Shown here in pieces: positions 57,201-64,000 of a DNA stretch of 64,000 bases. The notes below the pieces were generated by a model. It saw nothing but the letters and a program-made list of their open reading frames with translations, did no database searches and had not been told where the DNA came from. Numbering within the stretch: position 1 is the first letter of the stretch; each line of letters opens with the position of its first letter. Where the stretch lies: NCBI GenBank assembly GCA_949291545.1, contig CASEWB010000006.1, positions 310,001 to 374,000 of the forward strand, in the 5' to 3' direction. A program made the position numbers and the translations under genes. This stretch comes from an uncultured bacterium (lineage in GTDB: Bacteria > Elusimicrobiota > Elusimicrobia > Elusimicrobiales > Elusimicrobiaceae).

Positions 57201-57727
57201 TCTTCGCGTTTGGCTTTATATTTAGACACGCCGGCTACTTCTTCAAACATTTCGCGGCGCTGTTCCGGCGAGGCGGACAGCACGCTTTCTACGCCGCCCT
57301 GGTCAATAATGGCGTAGCCTTCCCCGCCGATGCCGGTATCCAAAAACAAATCGCGTATATCGCGCAGGCGGCATTGCACTTTGTTTAAATAGTATTCGCT
57401 TTCACCGGAGCGGAAAATTTTGCGGGTGACGGTAATTTCGTTAAAATCGAGCGGCAATTGGCGGGTGGCGTTATCAAACACCATACTCACTTGCGCCATA
57501 TTTAAAGGGGCGCGTTTGGCCGTCCCGTTAAAAATAATATCCACCATAGAGGCGGAGCGGAGGGACTTCCAGCTCATTTCGCCAATGGCCCAGCGCACGG
57601 AGTCAATCACGTTGGATTTGCCGCAGCCGTTTGGTCCGACCACGCAGGTAATGCCGGGCTCAAAATCCAGGCGGGATTTGTCGGCAAAAGATTTAAAACC
57701 GATAATTTCAATAGCTTTTAAATACAT
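54245..57727 (-). CDS. smc: Chromosome segregation protein SMC
   Basis: The 1160-residue condensin ATPase has Walker A GPNGCGKS (residues 32-39), two long coiled coils, a hinge in the middle (around YWVGAKTVAQ to AKFIILSE, about residues 510-590), the signature MSGGEKTLTAMSL and Walker B FCIMDEADAALDEAN. AAGGGG precedes the ATG, and TATAAT with TGC before it gives a likely extended -10 about 27 bases upstream. No scpA or scpB is in the window. Confidence 0.97.
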   Translation of the reverse strand: MYLKAIEIIGFKSFADKSRLDFEPGITCVVGPNGCGKSNVIDSVRWAIGEMSWKSLRSASMVDIIFNGTAKRAPLNMAQVSMVFDNATRQLPLDFNEITVTRKIFRSGESEYYLNKVQCRLRDIRDLFLDTGIGGEGYAIIDQGGVESVLSASPEQRREMFEEVAGVSKYKAKREECIKRLERVDLDLARLADTVALIEEQIKKLDSEAKKARLYQRYREELKESEIAISVCSIKESDALIAKHTAELEPVLRKLEDLEARISAQEGAAAALDLNLTHKQKEAAEFNEKISASKYQVGLLEGAIKNCDNLTAELTAQIASSGAEAQRGQTRLQELAPAIAKLKEQLTAVSAELTPLQENYNAQVAQAQRLENDLRQAEGEMQRLSNDLMSLVRKQMEVSNRISLEESSAQRENEDLITAEKTSQSQTEGLSTLRQALEEIAVRLQDKQREANEARQAIVSGEENLRQLQAQRSTLNEKLSAVKSARAALNAKLEIIQTQGKNDPYWVGAKTVAQSNLPGVKGTLRKALKYPAALSVAVEEAFGKYLDAVLCADGETVAKALALLKQHGKARAKFIILSEVPQTAAQPAENPLKQQLKYAPELENLINCIVGGYSYQDGAVKGGFFVGGGAADVRAPEAYWGEEETVRGEMDAKAAEEDAVSKEIIANYEALTKADEALKALRAKSQEAVVALNSVQNERANKERELNTAEETLKRAAARKQEILLRVESRKKQVETLKGQLEELKNTHAQTAAKGEELKTKQAQLRESAEKIKSDINALSAKLYEVKIKKNNIELDLKSTEYEFNRLTESEGKRNEKIASSNLRLKSLAEEKLSTQAKLSAERDTLAQLEVDEHKMRADLEALKKEYSDKTAALNACKKESSELAIKKNDLENALTNARRQRTTVVNNMFESWNITPEEAQMNYGDKTVDYERVKMMRKRIENMGAVNMTAPEEYDALTERHTFLRTQIADLEGAKKDLKSAINKINQTTRENFKYTFEQVRMHFKNIYQTLFRGGECDLVLTQPENLLETGIEIYAQPPGKKLLNITSMSGGEKTLTAMSLLFAFFTHNPSPFCIMDEADAALDEANVERYVNLIKEFSKTTQFIVVTHNKRTMEAARMLYGITMEESGVSKVMSVNLEDRSNPEAAKKKEAIEALAEA

Positions 57728-57763
57728 AAAGTCCCCTTAGGCAGATATATTTTGATTATAGCA

Positions 57764-57786
57764 TTTCCCTATACAATATAGGGAAA
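57764..57786. repeat. Perfect 9-bp inverted repeat upstream of smc
   Basis: TTTCCCTAT and ATAGGGAAA flank ACAAT. The element lies immediately upstream of the smc -10 region in the 211-base gap between smc and the small repeat protein. It lacks a T tract and GC-rich stem, so an operator is more likely than a terminator. Confidence 0.5.
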
Positions 57787-57868
57787 ATCCGCCCCTCCAC
57801 GCCCGCACGGCGCTCCCTACGCGTACTGTAAAAAACCCCTCCGAGGAGACTCCGTCGAAAAAAACCCC

Positions 57869-57897
57869 TTGCAAAGCACGGAAAATTTTATTAGACT
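57869..57897 (+). promoter_or_regulatory. Promoter of the small tandem-repeat protein
   Basis: TTGCAA (57869-57874), 17-base spacer, TAGACT (57892-57897), 42 bases before the ATG, which has AAAAGGAGG upstream. Confidence 0.55.
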
Positions 57898-57938
57898 TTT
57901 TCGGTAAGACTGTTTTCCTTAAAAGGAGGATTATCTAC

Positions 57939-58163
57939 ATGGCAGAAAAAGTACTGAAAGTTGGAATGGACCGCGAAGACGGCTTCCTCTACTACATTGA
58001 CAAAGACGGCGACATCGCCCGTGTGCAAATGGCCAGAGGCGGCAAAAAAGGCGGCAAACCGAAAAAAGTAGAAAAATGCGGTATCAAAAAAGAAAAAGGA
58101 TATCTCTACTTCTTGGACAAGAAGGGTGATATCTCCAGAGCTAAAATGGTAAACGCGAAATAA
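57939..58163 (+). CDS. 74-residue basic protein with two copies of a DKxGDI repeat
   Basis: Residues 9-31 and 48-70 are copies of one motif: G-M/I-x2-E-x-G-F/Y-L-Y-x2-D-K-x-G-D-I-x-R-x2-M, with a period of 39 residues. They are joined by a Gly/Lys-rich linker (ARGGKKGGKPKKVEK). Each copy looks like a beta hairpin with a DKxGD turn. The protein is basic and likely cytoplasmic; nucleic-acid or ribosome binding is a guess. An excellent ribosome-binding site, its own promoter and a perfect terminator suggest a highly expressed single gene. I cannot name the family. Confidence 0.8.
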   Translation: MAEKVLKVGMDREDGFLYYIDKDGDIARVQMARGGKKGGKPKKVEKCGIKKEKGYLYFLDKKGDISRAKMVNAK

Positions 58164-58174
58164 AAGGATTTAAA

Positions 58175-58203
58175 ACACCCCGCGGGAGCGCGGGGTGTTT
58201 TGT
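58175..58203 (+). terminator. Terminator of the tandem-repeat protein gene
   Basis: A 10-bp perfect stem (58175-58184 with 58189-58198) and GGAG loop, followed by TTTTGTT. Confidence 0.9.
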
Positions 58204-58399
58204 TAAGTTAGGCCGTCCGCACTTCAAAACGTTTTTGCGCAGACGAATAATCCAACGCAAAAGGGGCGCATCTCGCATTGTACGACATCACGCAGTGCCT
58301 CAGCGTTTTGCGCCTCTTTTATTTTGATACACTTCCCTCCAGCCCGTACCGGTGCCCGGCTTCGCCCCGGCAAAGAACCCTTGGCAAAAGGGCCTTCCC

Positions 58400-58427
58400 T
58401 TGATTTTTATCCAATCCGGCGTACACT
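58400..58427 (+). promoter_or_regulatory. Candidate promoter far upstream of hpf
   Basis: TTGATT (58400-58405), 16-base spacer, TACACT (58422-58427). Transcription from here would give either a 315-base structured leader for hpf or a separate small RNA. Confidence 0.45.
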
Positions 58428-58432
58428 AACTA

Positions 58433-58678
58433 TATCTGACGTACCCGGAGGCGCATCAAATAATCCTTCATTTTTACAAGCGGCATTCCCGCCGCAGGCA
58501 GTGGCCCCAGTTTTTGGGGGAGCCCGCTGCGCCCGTTTACTCTGCGCGCCGCGCGGACTAGCTTTACCCGCTCCTACGGCGCCGCTGCCCCCGCAGCTTT
58601 ATCCTTTCGGCTCCGGCCGGATTACTTTAAACCACAGGCAAAAACAACCGCCCCGTACGCGCGGGCGCGCGGGTTTCA
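58433..58678 (+). ncRNA. Candidate structured RNA or long leader of hpf
   Basis: Downstream of the 58400 promoter come hairpins GCGGC/GCCGC (58480-58495), a longer one with arms GCAG-GGC-CCCA and TGGG-GCC-CTGC (58498-58530), and CTGC/GCAG around a C4 loop near 58585. The region ends at the hpf proximal promoter. No known RNA family was recognised, so this is only a structural suggestion. Confidence 0.3.
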
Positions 58679-58707
58679 TTGACAGGGGGCCTGATTAATG
58701 GTTTAAT
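58679..58707 (+). promoter_or_regulatory. hpf: Proximal promoter of the hpf-PTS operon
   Basis: TTGACA (58679-58684), 17-base spacer, TTTAAT (58702-58707); hpf starts 43 bases later. Confidence 0.75.
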
Positions 58708-58750
58708 AACTCTACGGGGGTTTCTCTCGTACTTATTTAACGGAGGAATT

Positions 58751-59302
58751 ATGGATATTAAAATTACGGCCAAAAATATTAAACTGACTCCGGCCATCAA
58801 AGAATTTATCAACACGCGCGTAGGAAAAGTGGAAAACTTTTTCGACAACATCGTTTCCGCGCAGGTACTTATTTCCGTAGAAAAGAAAATCAACCAGCGC
58901 GCCGAAATTATTCTGCACACCGGTGCCAAAACCACCATCAGCGCCAGCGCGGTGGAAAGCAACCTCTATAAAGCCATCGACGCCGCGGCCGTGAAAGCCG
59001 AAGCGCAGGCCAAAAAAATTAAAAACAAAGCCAAAGCCCGCAAAGTGAGCAAAAAATCCGTCAAAGAAGTGGATTTGAACCCCTTTGCCGAACATGTGCT
59101 TTTGCCGCAGGACGATGTAAAATTCTCCGTCATTAAACAGGTGGAAGTGTCGCCCATGAACCCGGAAGACGCCGCCTACGAGATGGAACGCCTCGGGTAT
59201 TCGTTCTGGATTTTCCTGGACGAAGATTCCAAGCAAATCAACTTGATTTTTAAACGCTTGGACGGCACCTACGGTTTAATTAAACCGGTTAAAAAGAAAT
59301 AA
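58751..59302 (+). CDS. hpf: Ribosome hibernation promoting factor, long form
   Basis: Binds 30S subunits in stationary phase and dimerises ribosomes. The 183-residue product has the N-terminal sigma-54 modulation/S30EA domain (ITAKNIKLTPAIKEFI, about 1-100), a Lys/Ala-rich linker and the C-terminal dimerisation domain (MNPEDAAYEMERLGYSFWIF and DGTYGLI). The long form forms 100S ribosomes without RMF. GGAGG lies five bases before the ATG; a longer in-frame reading has no support. It heads the hprK-PTS run. Confidence 0.95.
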   Translation: MDIKITAKNIKLTPAIKEFINTRVGKVENFFDNIVSAQVLISVEKKINQRAEIILHTGAKTTISASAVESNLYKAIDAAAVKAEAQAKKIKNKAKARKVSKKSVKEVDLNPFAEHVLLPQDDVKFSVIKQVEVSPMNPEDAAYEMERLGYSFWIFLDEDSKQINLIFKRLDGTYGLIKPVKKK

Positions 59303-59319
59303 ACCACGCGGGGGCGGAC

Positions 59320-60270
59320 GTGGAATTCAGCAAATCCATTACCGTAGCAGAACTGCTCCAGGTTAAGCGCCTTAACCTGGAGCTGGTCTGCGGGAAAAGA
59401 TATATCCACCGTGAAATTACGCTGGGCAGCGTCAACCGCCCCGGCCTGGCGTTATGCGGGCACTTGGACAGCTTTCGGGCTAATTCGGTGCAAGTGTTCG
59501 GCCGCGGGGAACACGCTTTCTGCGTAAAAGAAAACAAGGCTCGCTTGCGCGCCAATGTGGAAAAAATGCTCAGCGAGGGCAAGGTCCCGTGCGTGATTAT
59601 GGCCGCCGGGCTGGACCCGCTGCCGGCTATCCGCAAGGCGTGTTTAAGTTCGGACGTTCCGGTTTTAAAAACCGATATGGAATCTTCCGCGTTTGTGGCG
59701 GAATTTACGCGCTTTCTGGACGAGAAACTCTCCCCCGTTACCCATATGCACGGAGTGCTGGTGGACGTAAGCGGCACGGGTGTATTGATACGCGGGGACG
59801 CCGGCATCGGCAAGAGCGAATGCGCCTTGGAACTGATTAAACGCGGCCATATTTTAGTGGCTGACGATGTAGTAGAAGTACAAAAACGGTTTGGCCGTTT
59901 TCTGGTCGGCTCCTGCCCTACCATGCTAAAGCATTATATGGAAGTGCGGGGCTTGGGGATTTTGGACGTACCGCTGCTGTTTGGCGTCGGCTCTACGCTA
60001 GACGAAACCAATATTGATATGGAAGTAGTGTTAACCTCCCCCAACAAGCAACCTATCGACCGGCTGGGAGTGGAGCAGAAAACGACTAACATCTTAGGGA
60101 TAGAAATTCCTTCGCTGGGGCTGCCTGTGACGCCCGGGCGAAACTTGGCCGTACTGATTGAAGTGGCTTCACTCAACCAGCAACTCAAAAGCCAAGGCAT
60201 TTTTTCGGCCAAAGAATTTAGCCAAAAAATTTTGGACAAAATGAAAAAGGGTGCAAATGGCAAACAATAA
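59320..60270 (+). CDS. hprK: HPr kinase/phosphorylase
   Basis: Phosphorylates HPr at Ser46 and reverses it. The 316-residue product has the N-terminal domain, the HGVLVDVSG segment with the active-site His (about 144), the P-loop GDAGIGKSE (159-167), LVADDVVEV and the K3-type [15 protein letters not shown]. The start is GTG at 59320 after GGGGGCGG. HPr in this operon keeps Ser46, so the regulatory target is present. Overlaps rapZ by 14 bases. Confidence 0.95.
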   Translation: MEFSKSITVAELLQVKRLNLELVCGKRYIHREITLGSVNRPGLALCGHLDSFRANSVQVFGRGEHAFCVKENKARLRANVEKMLSEGKVPCVIMAAGLDPLPAIRKACLSSDVPVLKTDMESSAFVAEFTRFLDEKLSPVTHMHGVLVDVSGTGVLIRGDAGIGKSECALELIKRGHILVADDVVEVQKRFGRFLVGSCPTMLKHYMEVRGLGILDVPLLFGVGSTLDETNIDMEVVLTSPNKQPIDRLGVEQKTTNILGIEIPSLGLPVTPGRNLAVLIEVASLNQQLKSQGIFSAKEFSQKILDKMKKGANGKQ

Positions 60271-61114
60271 ACGTCGCATTTTTATCATTACCGGGCTGAG
60301 CGGAGCCGGCAAATCCCAGGCGCTAAAAATTCTAGGCGACTTTGGGTTTTACTGCGTGGATAATTTGCCGCTGGCTCTGTTTAAAAACTTTACCGATTAC
60401 GTCAAGCAAAATGGCGAACGAAAGGACATCGCCTTGGGGATTGACGTGCGGGAAGGCGGCCGCTTGAAGGATATGCCCAAAATTTTAAATTCTATGGTGG
60501 CCGACGATTTTGTAGTAAAAGTTATTTTTTTGGACGCTTCGGAAGAATGTTTGATACGCCGCTTTTCGGAAACCAAACACCGCCACCCCATTCATAAAAA
60601 GTTAGCGGCCGCTATTGCGCACGAACGGGAACTCATGAGCCCTATACGCACCATGGCCGATAAAGTGATTGATACATCGGACCTGAAACTGGGCGAACTG
60701 AAAGAAAAACTTTCTGCCCTGCTGGGCCTTACGCGCGAAGGCGATATGCAAATTTCCGTAGTGTCGTTTGGGTTTAAAAACGGCATTTTAAAAGACTGCG
60801 ATATTGTAATGGACGTGCGCTTTTTGCCTAATCCATACTATATCCCCGAACTGCGGGAAAAAACAGGCTTGGATAAAGAAGTACAAAATTATATTATGTC
60901 GTTTAAGGAAACGCGCGAATTTGCCGCTAAATTTGCAGATTTGATTAAGTATTTGATACCTAAATATATAAAGGAAGGCAAAAGCTACCTTACTATTGCT
61001 ATGGGTTGCACCGGCGGGAAACACCGCAGCGTTTTTATGGCGCACGAATTGGCCCAGCAACTGGTAAAGGCCGGGCTGAACGCCACCGAATTTCATAGGG
61101 ATATAGGACTTTAA
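60257..61114 (+). CDS. rapZ: RNase adapter protein RapZ
   Basis: P-loop protein that in E. coli targets small RNAs controlling glmS to RNase E. The 285-residue product has Walker [12 protein letters not shown] near residue 12, NLPLALF, the Walker B-like IGIDVRE segment as LGIDVREGG, and the C-terminal domain with [17 protein letters not shown]. The ATG at 60257 has AAGG six bases before it; a GTG two codons earlier sits on the Shine-Dalgarno. glmS lies elsewhere in the window, so a similar link is possible but unproven. Confidence 0.94.
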   Translation: MANNKRRIFIITGLSGAGKSQALKILGDFGFYCVDNLPLALFKNFTDYVKQNGERKDIALGIDVREGGRLKDMPKILNSMVADDFVVKVIFLDASEECLIRRFSETKHRHPIHKKLAAAIAHERELMSPIRTMADKVIDTSDLKLGELKEKLSALLGLTREGDMQISVVSFGFKNGILKDCDIVMDVRFLPNPYYIPELREKTGLDKEVQNYIMSFKETREFAAKFADLIKYLIPKYIKEGKSYLTIAMGCTGGKHRSVFMAHELAQQLVKAGLNATEFHRDIGL

Positions 61115-61116
61115 TT

Positions 61117-61524
61117 ATGGTAAAAATCATTTTAGTAACCCACGGGCATTTGGCCCAGGAAATGTTGGAAACCGCGGCACAAATCATTGGCAAACCGGCC
61201 GATGAAGGCTTGGCCGCATTTTCCGTAACGGCGGCTTCTTCCGTAGAAAAAGAAGCGGCCAAACTGCACGAAATGCTCCAATCCTGCCCGGAAGGCGCCG
61301 TCGTACTGACGGACATCTTCGGCGGGAGCGCCACCAATATCTCGCTGACGGCCAGCAAAGATTTGCCTCAATGCCATGTCATTACGGGGCTGAATTTAAG
61401 CATGCTGCTGACCGCGCTTAACAGCCGCAAAAAAATGGCGGCCAAAGAATTGGCGGAAAAAATCGAAGCGGACGGCAAACGCGCCGTCATTAATGCAACG
61501 GAACTGTTAATTAAGGGGCTGTAA
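61117..61524 (+). CDS. PTS mannose-family EIIA component
   Basis: Accepts phosphate from HPr. The 135-residue product has the phospho-accepting His9 in VTHGHLA and LTDIFGGSATN near residue 65. It is a single-domain IIA(Man); the IIB is a separate gene that overlaps its stop (TAATG). Confidence 0.93.
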   Translation: MVKIILVTHGHLAQEMLETAAQIIGKPADEGLAAFSVTAASSVEKEAAKLHEMLQSCPEGAVVLTDIFGGSATNISLTASKDLPQCHVITGLNLSMLLTALNSRKKMAAKELAEKIEADGKRAVINATELLIKGL

Positions 61525-61991
61525 TGCCGATTATTTTTGCGCGGGTGGACGACCGCTTGATTCATGGCCAAATTGTACAGGCCTGGCTGCCGGAGCTGAA
61601 TGTGGACGAGATTTTAATTCCTTGTGCCAAGGGGAAAGAATCTTGCCTAAACCGTGGGCTCCTGCGCTTAAGCCTGCCCTATGAGTACGATTTGACCATC
61701 TTGGACGCCCACGACTGCGCCCGCTATGCGGCCCAATCCAAACGGCGCATTTTTTTATTGATGGGTTCGCTGCAAGAATTTACGGAACTGATTAAAGACG
61801 GGCTGCAAATCAAATCGCTTAATATTGGCGGAATGCACTTTAAAGAAGGCGCCCAAAAGCTGGACGAAAATGTTTTTTTAGACGATGCCGATAAGCGCTT
61901 TTTAAAACTAATCCGGGATTTGGGCATTTCCATTGAAACGCGGGCGGTGCCGAATTCCCAATCTATTTCCGTAAGCGAGGCAATTGAATGA
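61524..61991 (+). CDS. PTS mannose/sorbose-family EIIB component
   Basis: Carries phosphate from EIIA to the sugar. The 155-residue product has the phospho-His14 in RVDDRLIHGQI and the downstream LNIGGMHFK segment. Overlaps EIIC by four bases. Sugar specificity is unknown. Confidence 0.93.
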   Translation: MPIIFARVDDRLIHGQIVQAWLPELNVDEILIPCAKGKESCLNRGLLRLSLPYEYDLTILDAHDCARYAAQSKRRIFLLMGSLQEFTELIKDGLQIKSLNIGGMHFKEGAQKLDENVFLDDADKRFLKLIRDLGISIETRAVPNSQSISVSEAIE

Positions 61992-62593
61992 CACCCGAAG
62001 TTTTTATGCTCTGCGTACTGGCCGCTTTATTGGAACTGGATACCACTTACGCTTTCCAGCTTACTTTTTCGCGCGGGATTATCGCCGCACCGCTTATGTC
62101 GCTGGTAACGGGCGACATTATGGCGGGTATCCAAGTGGGCGTATTTACGGAACTCATTTTTGCAGACGTAAGCCCCCTGGGCGGCATTCTGCCCCCCAGT
62201 GCTGTGGTATGTTCCGCCGTGGCGTTAGCGTTGCACGCAATGGGGATAGAGCTGTACTTTGCTTTTTTCTTTGCGGTTATTGGCGCCAGTTTGTTTTCCG
62301 TGGCGGAAAGATTTATGCGCAAAAACCGCTTTAAATGGCTGGTGTTTTGGGAAATGCAAATTATCAAAAAACCCAGTATGGTGGTGCGCACCGTCCTGTT
62401 GGCGTTGGCCACATCGTTTTTAATGAATTTTGCTTTAATCTTTATTTTTACATGGGTGTGCGGCAAAGGCATGCTGTGGCTGCTGCCGTTTATCCCCACC
62501 CAGGCGCATTTTGCGTGCCGGTTTGCTTATATGGCCGTCCCGTGGATTGGGCTGGCCACACTGGTACCCGAGTTCCGCCTAAAGGCGAGGTAA
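61988..62593 (+). CDS. PTS mannose/sorbose-family EIIC component (short)
   Basis: Membrane channel of the PTS, with about six hydrophobic segments in 201 residues. GIIAAPLMSLVTGDIMAGIQVGVFTELIF is the family hallmark, with LGGILPPSAVV after it. Family members commonly have about 250-270 residues, so this one lacks part of the C-terminal membrane region. The order and overlaps are intact, so it is unlikely to be an artefact. Confidence 0.82.
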   Translation: MTPEVFMLCVLAALLELDTTYAFQLTFSRGIIAAPLMSLVTGDIMAGIQVGVFTELIFADVSPLGGILPPSAVVCSAVALALHAMGIELYFAFFFAVIGASLFSVAERFMRKNRFKWLVFWEMQIIKKPSMVVRTVLLALATSFLMNFALIFIFTWVCGKGMLWLLPFIPTQAHFACRFAYMAVPWIGLATLVPEFRLKAR

Positions 62594-62596
62594 ATT

Positions 62597-63418
62597 ATGC
62601 GGTTTTCCATGCGGCTGAACCTGTTTCTGCGCTCGTTTTTTCTGCAAACGGGCTGGAACTATATGAAGTACCAAAACTTAGGGCTGACGTTTGTCATGCT
62701 GCCGTTTTTGAAAGAAACTTATCAAAACGACCGCGAAGCGCTGCCCTCGGTACTGCAACGCTATTTGGAGATTTTTAATACTCAGCCGGTTATGGCCTCT
62801 TTCTGTTTTGGCGCTTTGGCCCGGCAGGAAGAAGCTATCGCCAAGGCGGAGTCGCTTACCAAATTTAAAGAAAAAATGACCGAATGGAGCTCCATAAAAA
62901 AGGGCCTTTCCATTACAACGGCTTCGATTGGAGACCGCCTTTTTTGGGGCGCTTTAAAACCGCTTACCCTGCTGATCGCCCTGTTTATTTGGCTGATGCT
63001 GGGAGTGAACTTTTTTGAGATTAATCTGCCGGCCTCCATTCCGCTGGTATATGTGTTTTTTGCGGGTGGGGTGGCCTTCTTTGTATTTAATGCCATTGCT
63101 TTGTTTGTAAAGTGGCAAGGAATTAAAATCAGTTACAGCGCGGACGAAAAAACCTGCTACGGGCTGACGCGTTTTGACTGGAACAAAACCATCTACAACG
63201 CCAAGCGCATTGGTTCGGTGCTGGCGGTGGGGATGATTTTGTTCGGCATATACCATTATTTAAAAGATTTTACGGAATTAGACGTACACTTTGTCACGCG
63301 GGCCGTGATTGTGTTGTTCTTCGTAATGATCAGCTTTATTACCCGCAAATTGCGTATACCGAACATGTACTTATATCTGGCAGCGGTGGTTGTGTTCAAC
63401 TTCGTTTGCTACTTATAA
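62597..63418 (+). CDS. PTS mannose/sorbose-family EIID component
   Basis: Membrane partner of EIIC. The 273-residue product begins LRSFFLQTGWNYMKYQNLG, with YLEIFNTQPVMASFCFGALARQEE further on, both typical. Several hydrophobic segments follow, more than the single C-terminal helix of classical EIID, so part of the membrane region may have moved here relative to the short EIIC (inference). GAGG precedes the ATG. Confidence 0.85.
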   Translation: MRFSMRLNLFLRSFFLQTGWNYMKYQNLGLTFVMLPFLKETYQNDREALPSVLQRYLEIFNTQPVMASFCFGALARQEEAIAKAESLTKFKEKMTEWSSIKKGLSITTASIGDRLFWGALKPLTLLIALFIWLMLGVNFFEINLPASIPLVYVFFAGGVAFFVFNAIALFVKWQGIKISYSADEKTCYGLTRFDWNKTIYNAKRIGSVLAVGMILFGIYHYLKDFTELDVHFVTRAVIVLFFVMISFITRKLRIPNMYLYLAAVVVFNFVCYL

Positions 63419-63428
63419 AGAGGCATTT

Positions 63429-63698
63429 GTGATACAGCAAGACATTAAAATCGTAAACCGTTTGGGGCTTCATGCACGCCCGGCTGCGCTGCTGGCGCAG
63501 ACGGCGGCTAAATTTTCCTGCGAGATTGAGCTGGCGAAAGACGGTGTAAAAGTAAACGCCAAAAGCATTATGGGTGTAATGATGCTGGCCGCGGAGTTTG
63601 GTTCCTCCCTGCAGCTGACTACCAACGGCTCGGACGAAAAAGAAGCTTTTGAAACAATTCAAAAATTATTTACAGACAAATTTAATGAAGAATTCTAA
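63429..63698 (+). CDS. ptsH: Phosphocarrier protein HPr
   Basis: The 89-residue product has the EI-phosphorylated His15 in GLHARPAA and the regulatory Ser46 in KSIMGVM, so both PTS transfer and HprK control are possible. The start is GTG at 63429, with GAGG six bases upstream, which puts both residues at their standard numbers. Confidence 0.95.
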   Translation: MIQQDIKIVNRLGLHARPAALLAQTAAKFSCEIELAKDGVKVNAKSIMGVMMLAAEFGSSLQLTTNGSDEKEAFETIQKLFTDKFNEEF

Positions 63699-63711
63699 TA
63701 AGGAGCGCAGC

Positions 63712-64000
63712 ATGTTGGTTTTAAAAGGCGTAGCGGCCAGCCCGGGGGTATCCATTGGGCCGGCGGTGCTGGTGCCGGGTGAAAGTTTTGCCGTAGCGCG
63801 GCAATATGTGGAACCGGGCGAAGTAAAAGCTGAACTGCAAAAAATCCGCAACGCCATGCAAAAAACCTTGGCCGAATTGGACGAGTGTGAACAAAAAGTT
63901 TTGTCCACGCTGGGGGCGGAATACGCCAATTTAATGGCCACCCACAAACTGATTTTGCAAGACCCGGCGCTCAAGGATTCGGTTTCCAAAAAAATCCGCA
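63712..64000 (+). CDS. ptsI: Phosphoenolpyruvate-protein phosphotransferase EI (partial, cut by window end)
   Basis: First enzyme of the PTS. Only the N-terminal 96 residues are present: LKGVAASPGVSIGPAVLV, then the helical HPr-binding region with LMATHKLILQDPALKDSV. The active-site His is outside the window. AAGGAG precedes the ATG, 13 bases after HPr. Confidence 0.93.
   Translation, partial: MLVLKGVAASPGVSIGPAVLVPGESFAVARQYVEPGEVKAELQKIRNAMQKTLAELDECEQKVLSTLGAEYANLMATHKLILQDPALKDSVSKKIR

Larger units (their letters stand above)
58164..58750. other. 587-base region without a convincing protein gene
   Basis: Contains the terminator of the repeat protein, an imperfect hairpin at 58262-58317, two promoter-like elements (58400-58427 and 58679-58707) and several GC-rich hairpins between them. 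A 124-codon open frame from an ATT/ATG-like start at 58324 has no Shine-Dalgarno and a Pro/Arg-rich, unlikely product. Signature strings of RNase P RNA, tmRNA and SRP RNA were not found. Confidence 0.6.

Noticed and set aside
58256..58317. Integron attC-like site
   Set aside because: AACGC and GCGTT arms are present, but the outer GTTRRRY core is not matched, and no integrase or cassette array is visible.
58433..58678. RNase P RNA, tmRNA or SRP RNA
   Set aside because: Diagnostic strings such as GAGGAAAGTCC, a tmRNA 5' end and GGAAGCAGC were not found on either strand by eye.
58324..58698. 124-codon open frame before hpf
   Set aside because: No ribosome-binding site, Pro/Arg-rich product, spans the -35 of the hpf promoter and several hairpins; more likely non-coding.

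Overview
The window reads as a chromosomal segment of a Gram-negative, probably gut-associated bacterium of the phylum Elusimicrobiota (inference, moderate confidence). Pointers are a pseudopilin gene of the kind common in that group, an outer-membrane autotransporter and other beta-barrel candidates, a mannose-family PTS sitting with HPr kinase and RapZ, full-length NifU with NifS, and dense housekeeping operons joined by ATGA or TAATG overlaps. No integrase, transposase, phage gene or CRISPR array is visible; the window looks like core chromosome with lineage-specific secreted proteins between the housekeeping blocks.

Layout. 1-8347 (minus): ribosomal proteins L13 and S9, a tRNA-dihydrouridine synthase, three tandem 5'-nucleotidase paralogues at different stages of decay (one intact, one frameshifted, one a lipoprotein lacking metal ligands), and nifU-nifS. 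8456-14150 (plus): NAD kinase, RecN, twin two-helix membrane proteins, a secreted beta-barrel candidate and glycerate kinase. 14302-23630 (minus): phosphatase and hydrolase genes, then the chain hpt-ftsH-glmM-pdxJ-glmS-acpS-nnrD. 23797-30434: a secreted ChaN/EreA-like protein facing the mutS-mutL-flavodoxin/ferredoxin operon. 30602-38070: tRNA-Tyr, a lipoprotein, alaS, a small plus-strand operon (HAD phosphatase, membrane protein, lipid kinase, anchored nuclease), a pseudopilin and a Nudix hydrolase. 38148-48567: dnaE, tRNA-Val, a two-gene TPR/coiled-coil operon, a second ChaN/EreA-like gene broken by an in-frame amber codon, a PQ-loop protein, threonine aldolase, endonuclease IV and a methyltransferase. 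48738-57727: a 1004-residue autotransporter, tRNA-Ala, a GT39-like membrane glycosyltransferase, a phosphoesterase and smc. 57939-64000 (plus): a 74-residue tandem-repeat protein, a 587-base gap with promoters and hairpins, then hpf-hprK-rapZ-EIIA-EIIB-EIIC-EIID-HPr-EI (EI cut by the window end).

How the genes work together. glmS and glmM feed amino sugars to the envelope. MutS with an endonuclease-type MutL makes a MutH-independent mismatch repair pair. NifU and NifS form one Fe-S assembly unit. The last block couples sugar phosphotransfer to HPr(Ser) phosphorylation, RapZ and ribosome hibernation, and echoes the hpf-ptsN-rapZ-npr order of proteobacterial rpoN operons.

The most unusual signals are: a recurring promoter architecture in which a -10 hexamer lies exactly six bases before an ATG with no Shine-Dalgarno (mutS, the pseudopilin, a methyltransferase, the GT39-like gene and a ChaN-like gene), suggesting leaderless mRNAs; an 11-base homopolymer between -35 and -10 of the pseudopilin promoter, a candidate phase-variation switch; the decaying nucleotidase triplet; the amber-interrupted ChaN-like gene; the small tandem-repeat protein; and the structured region upstream of hpf.
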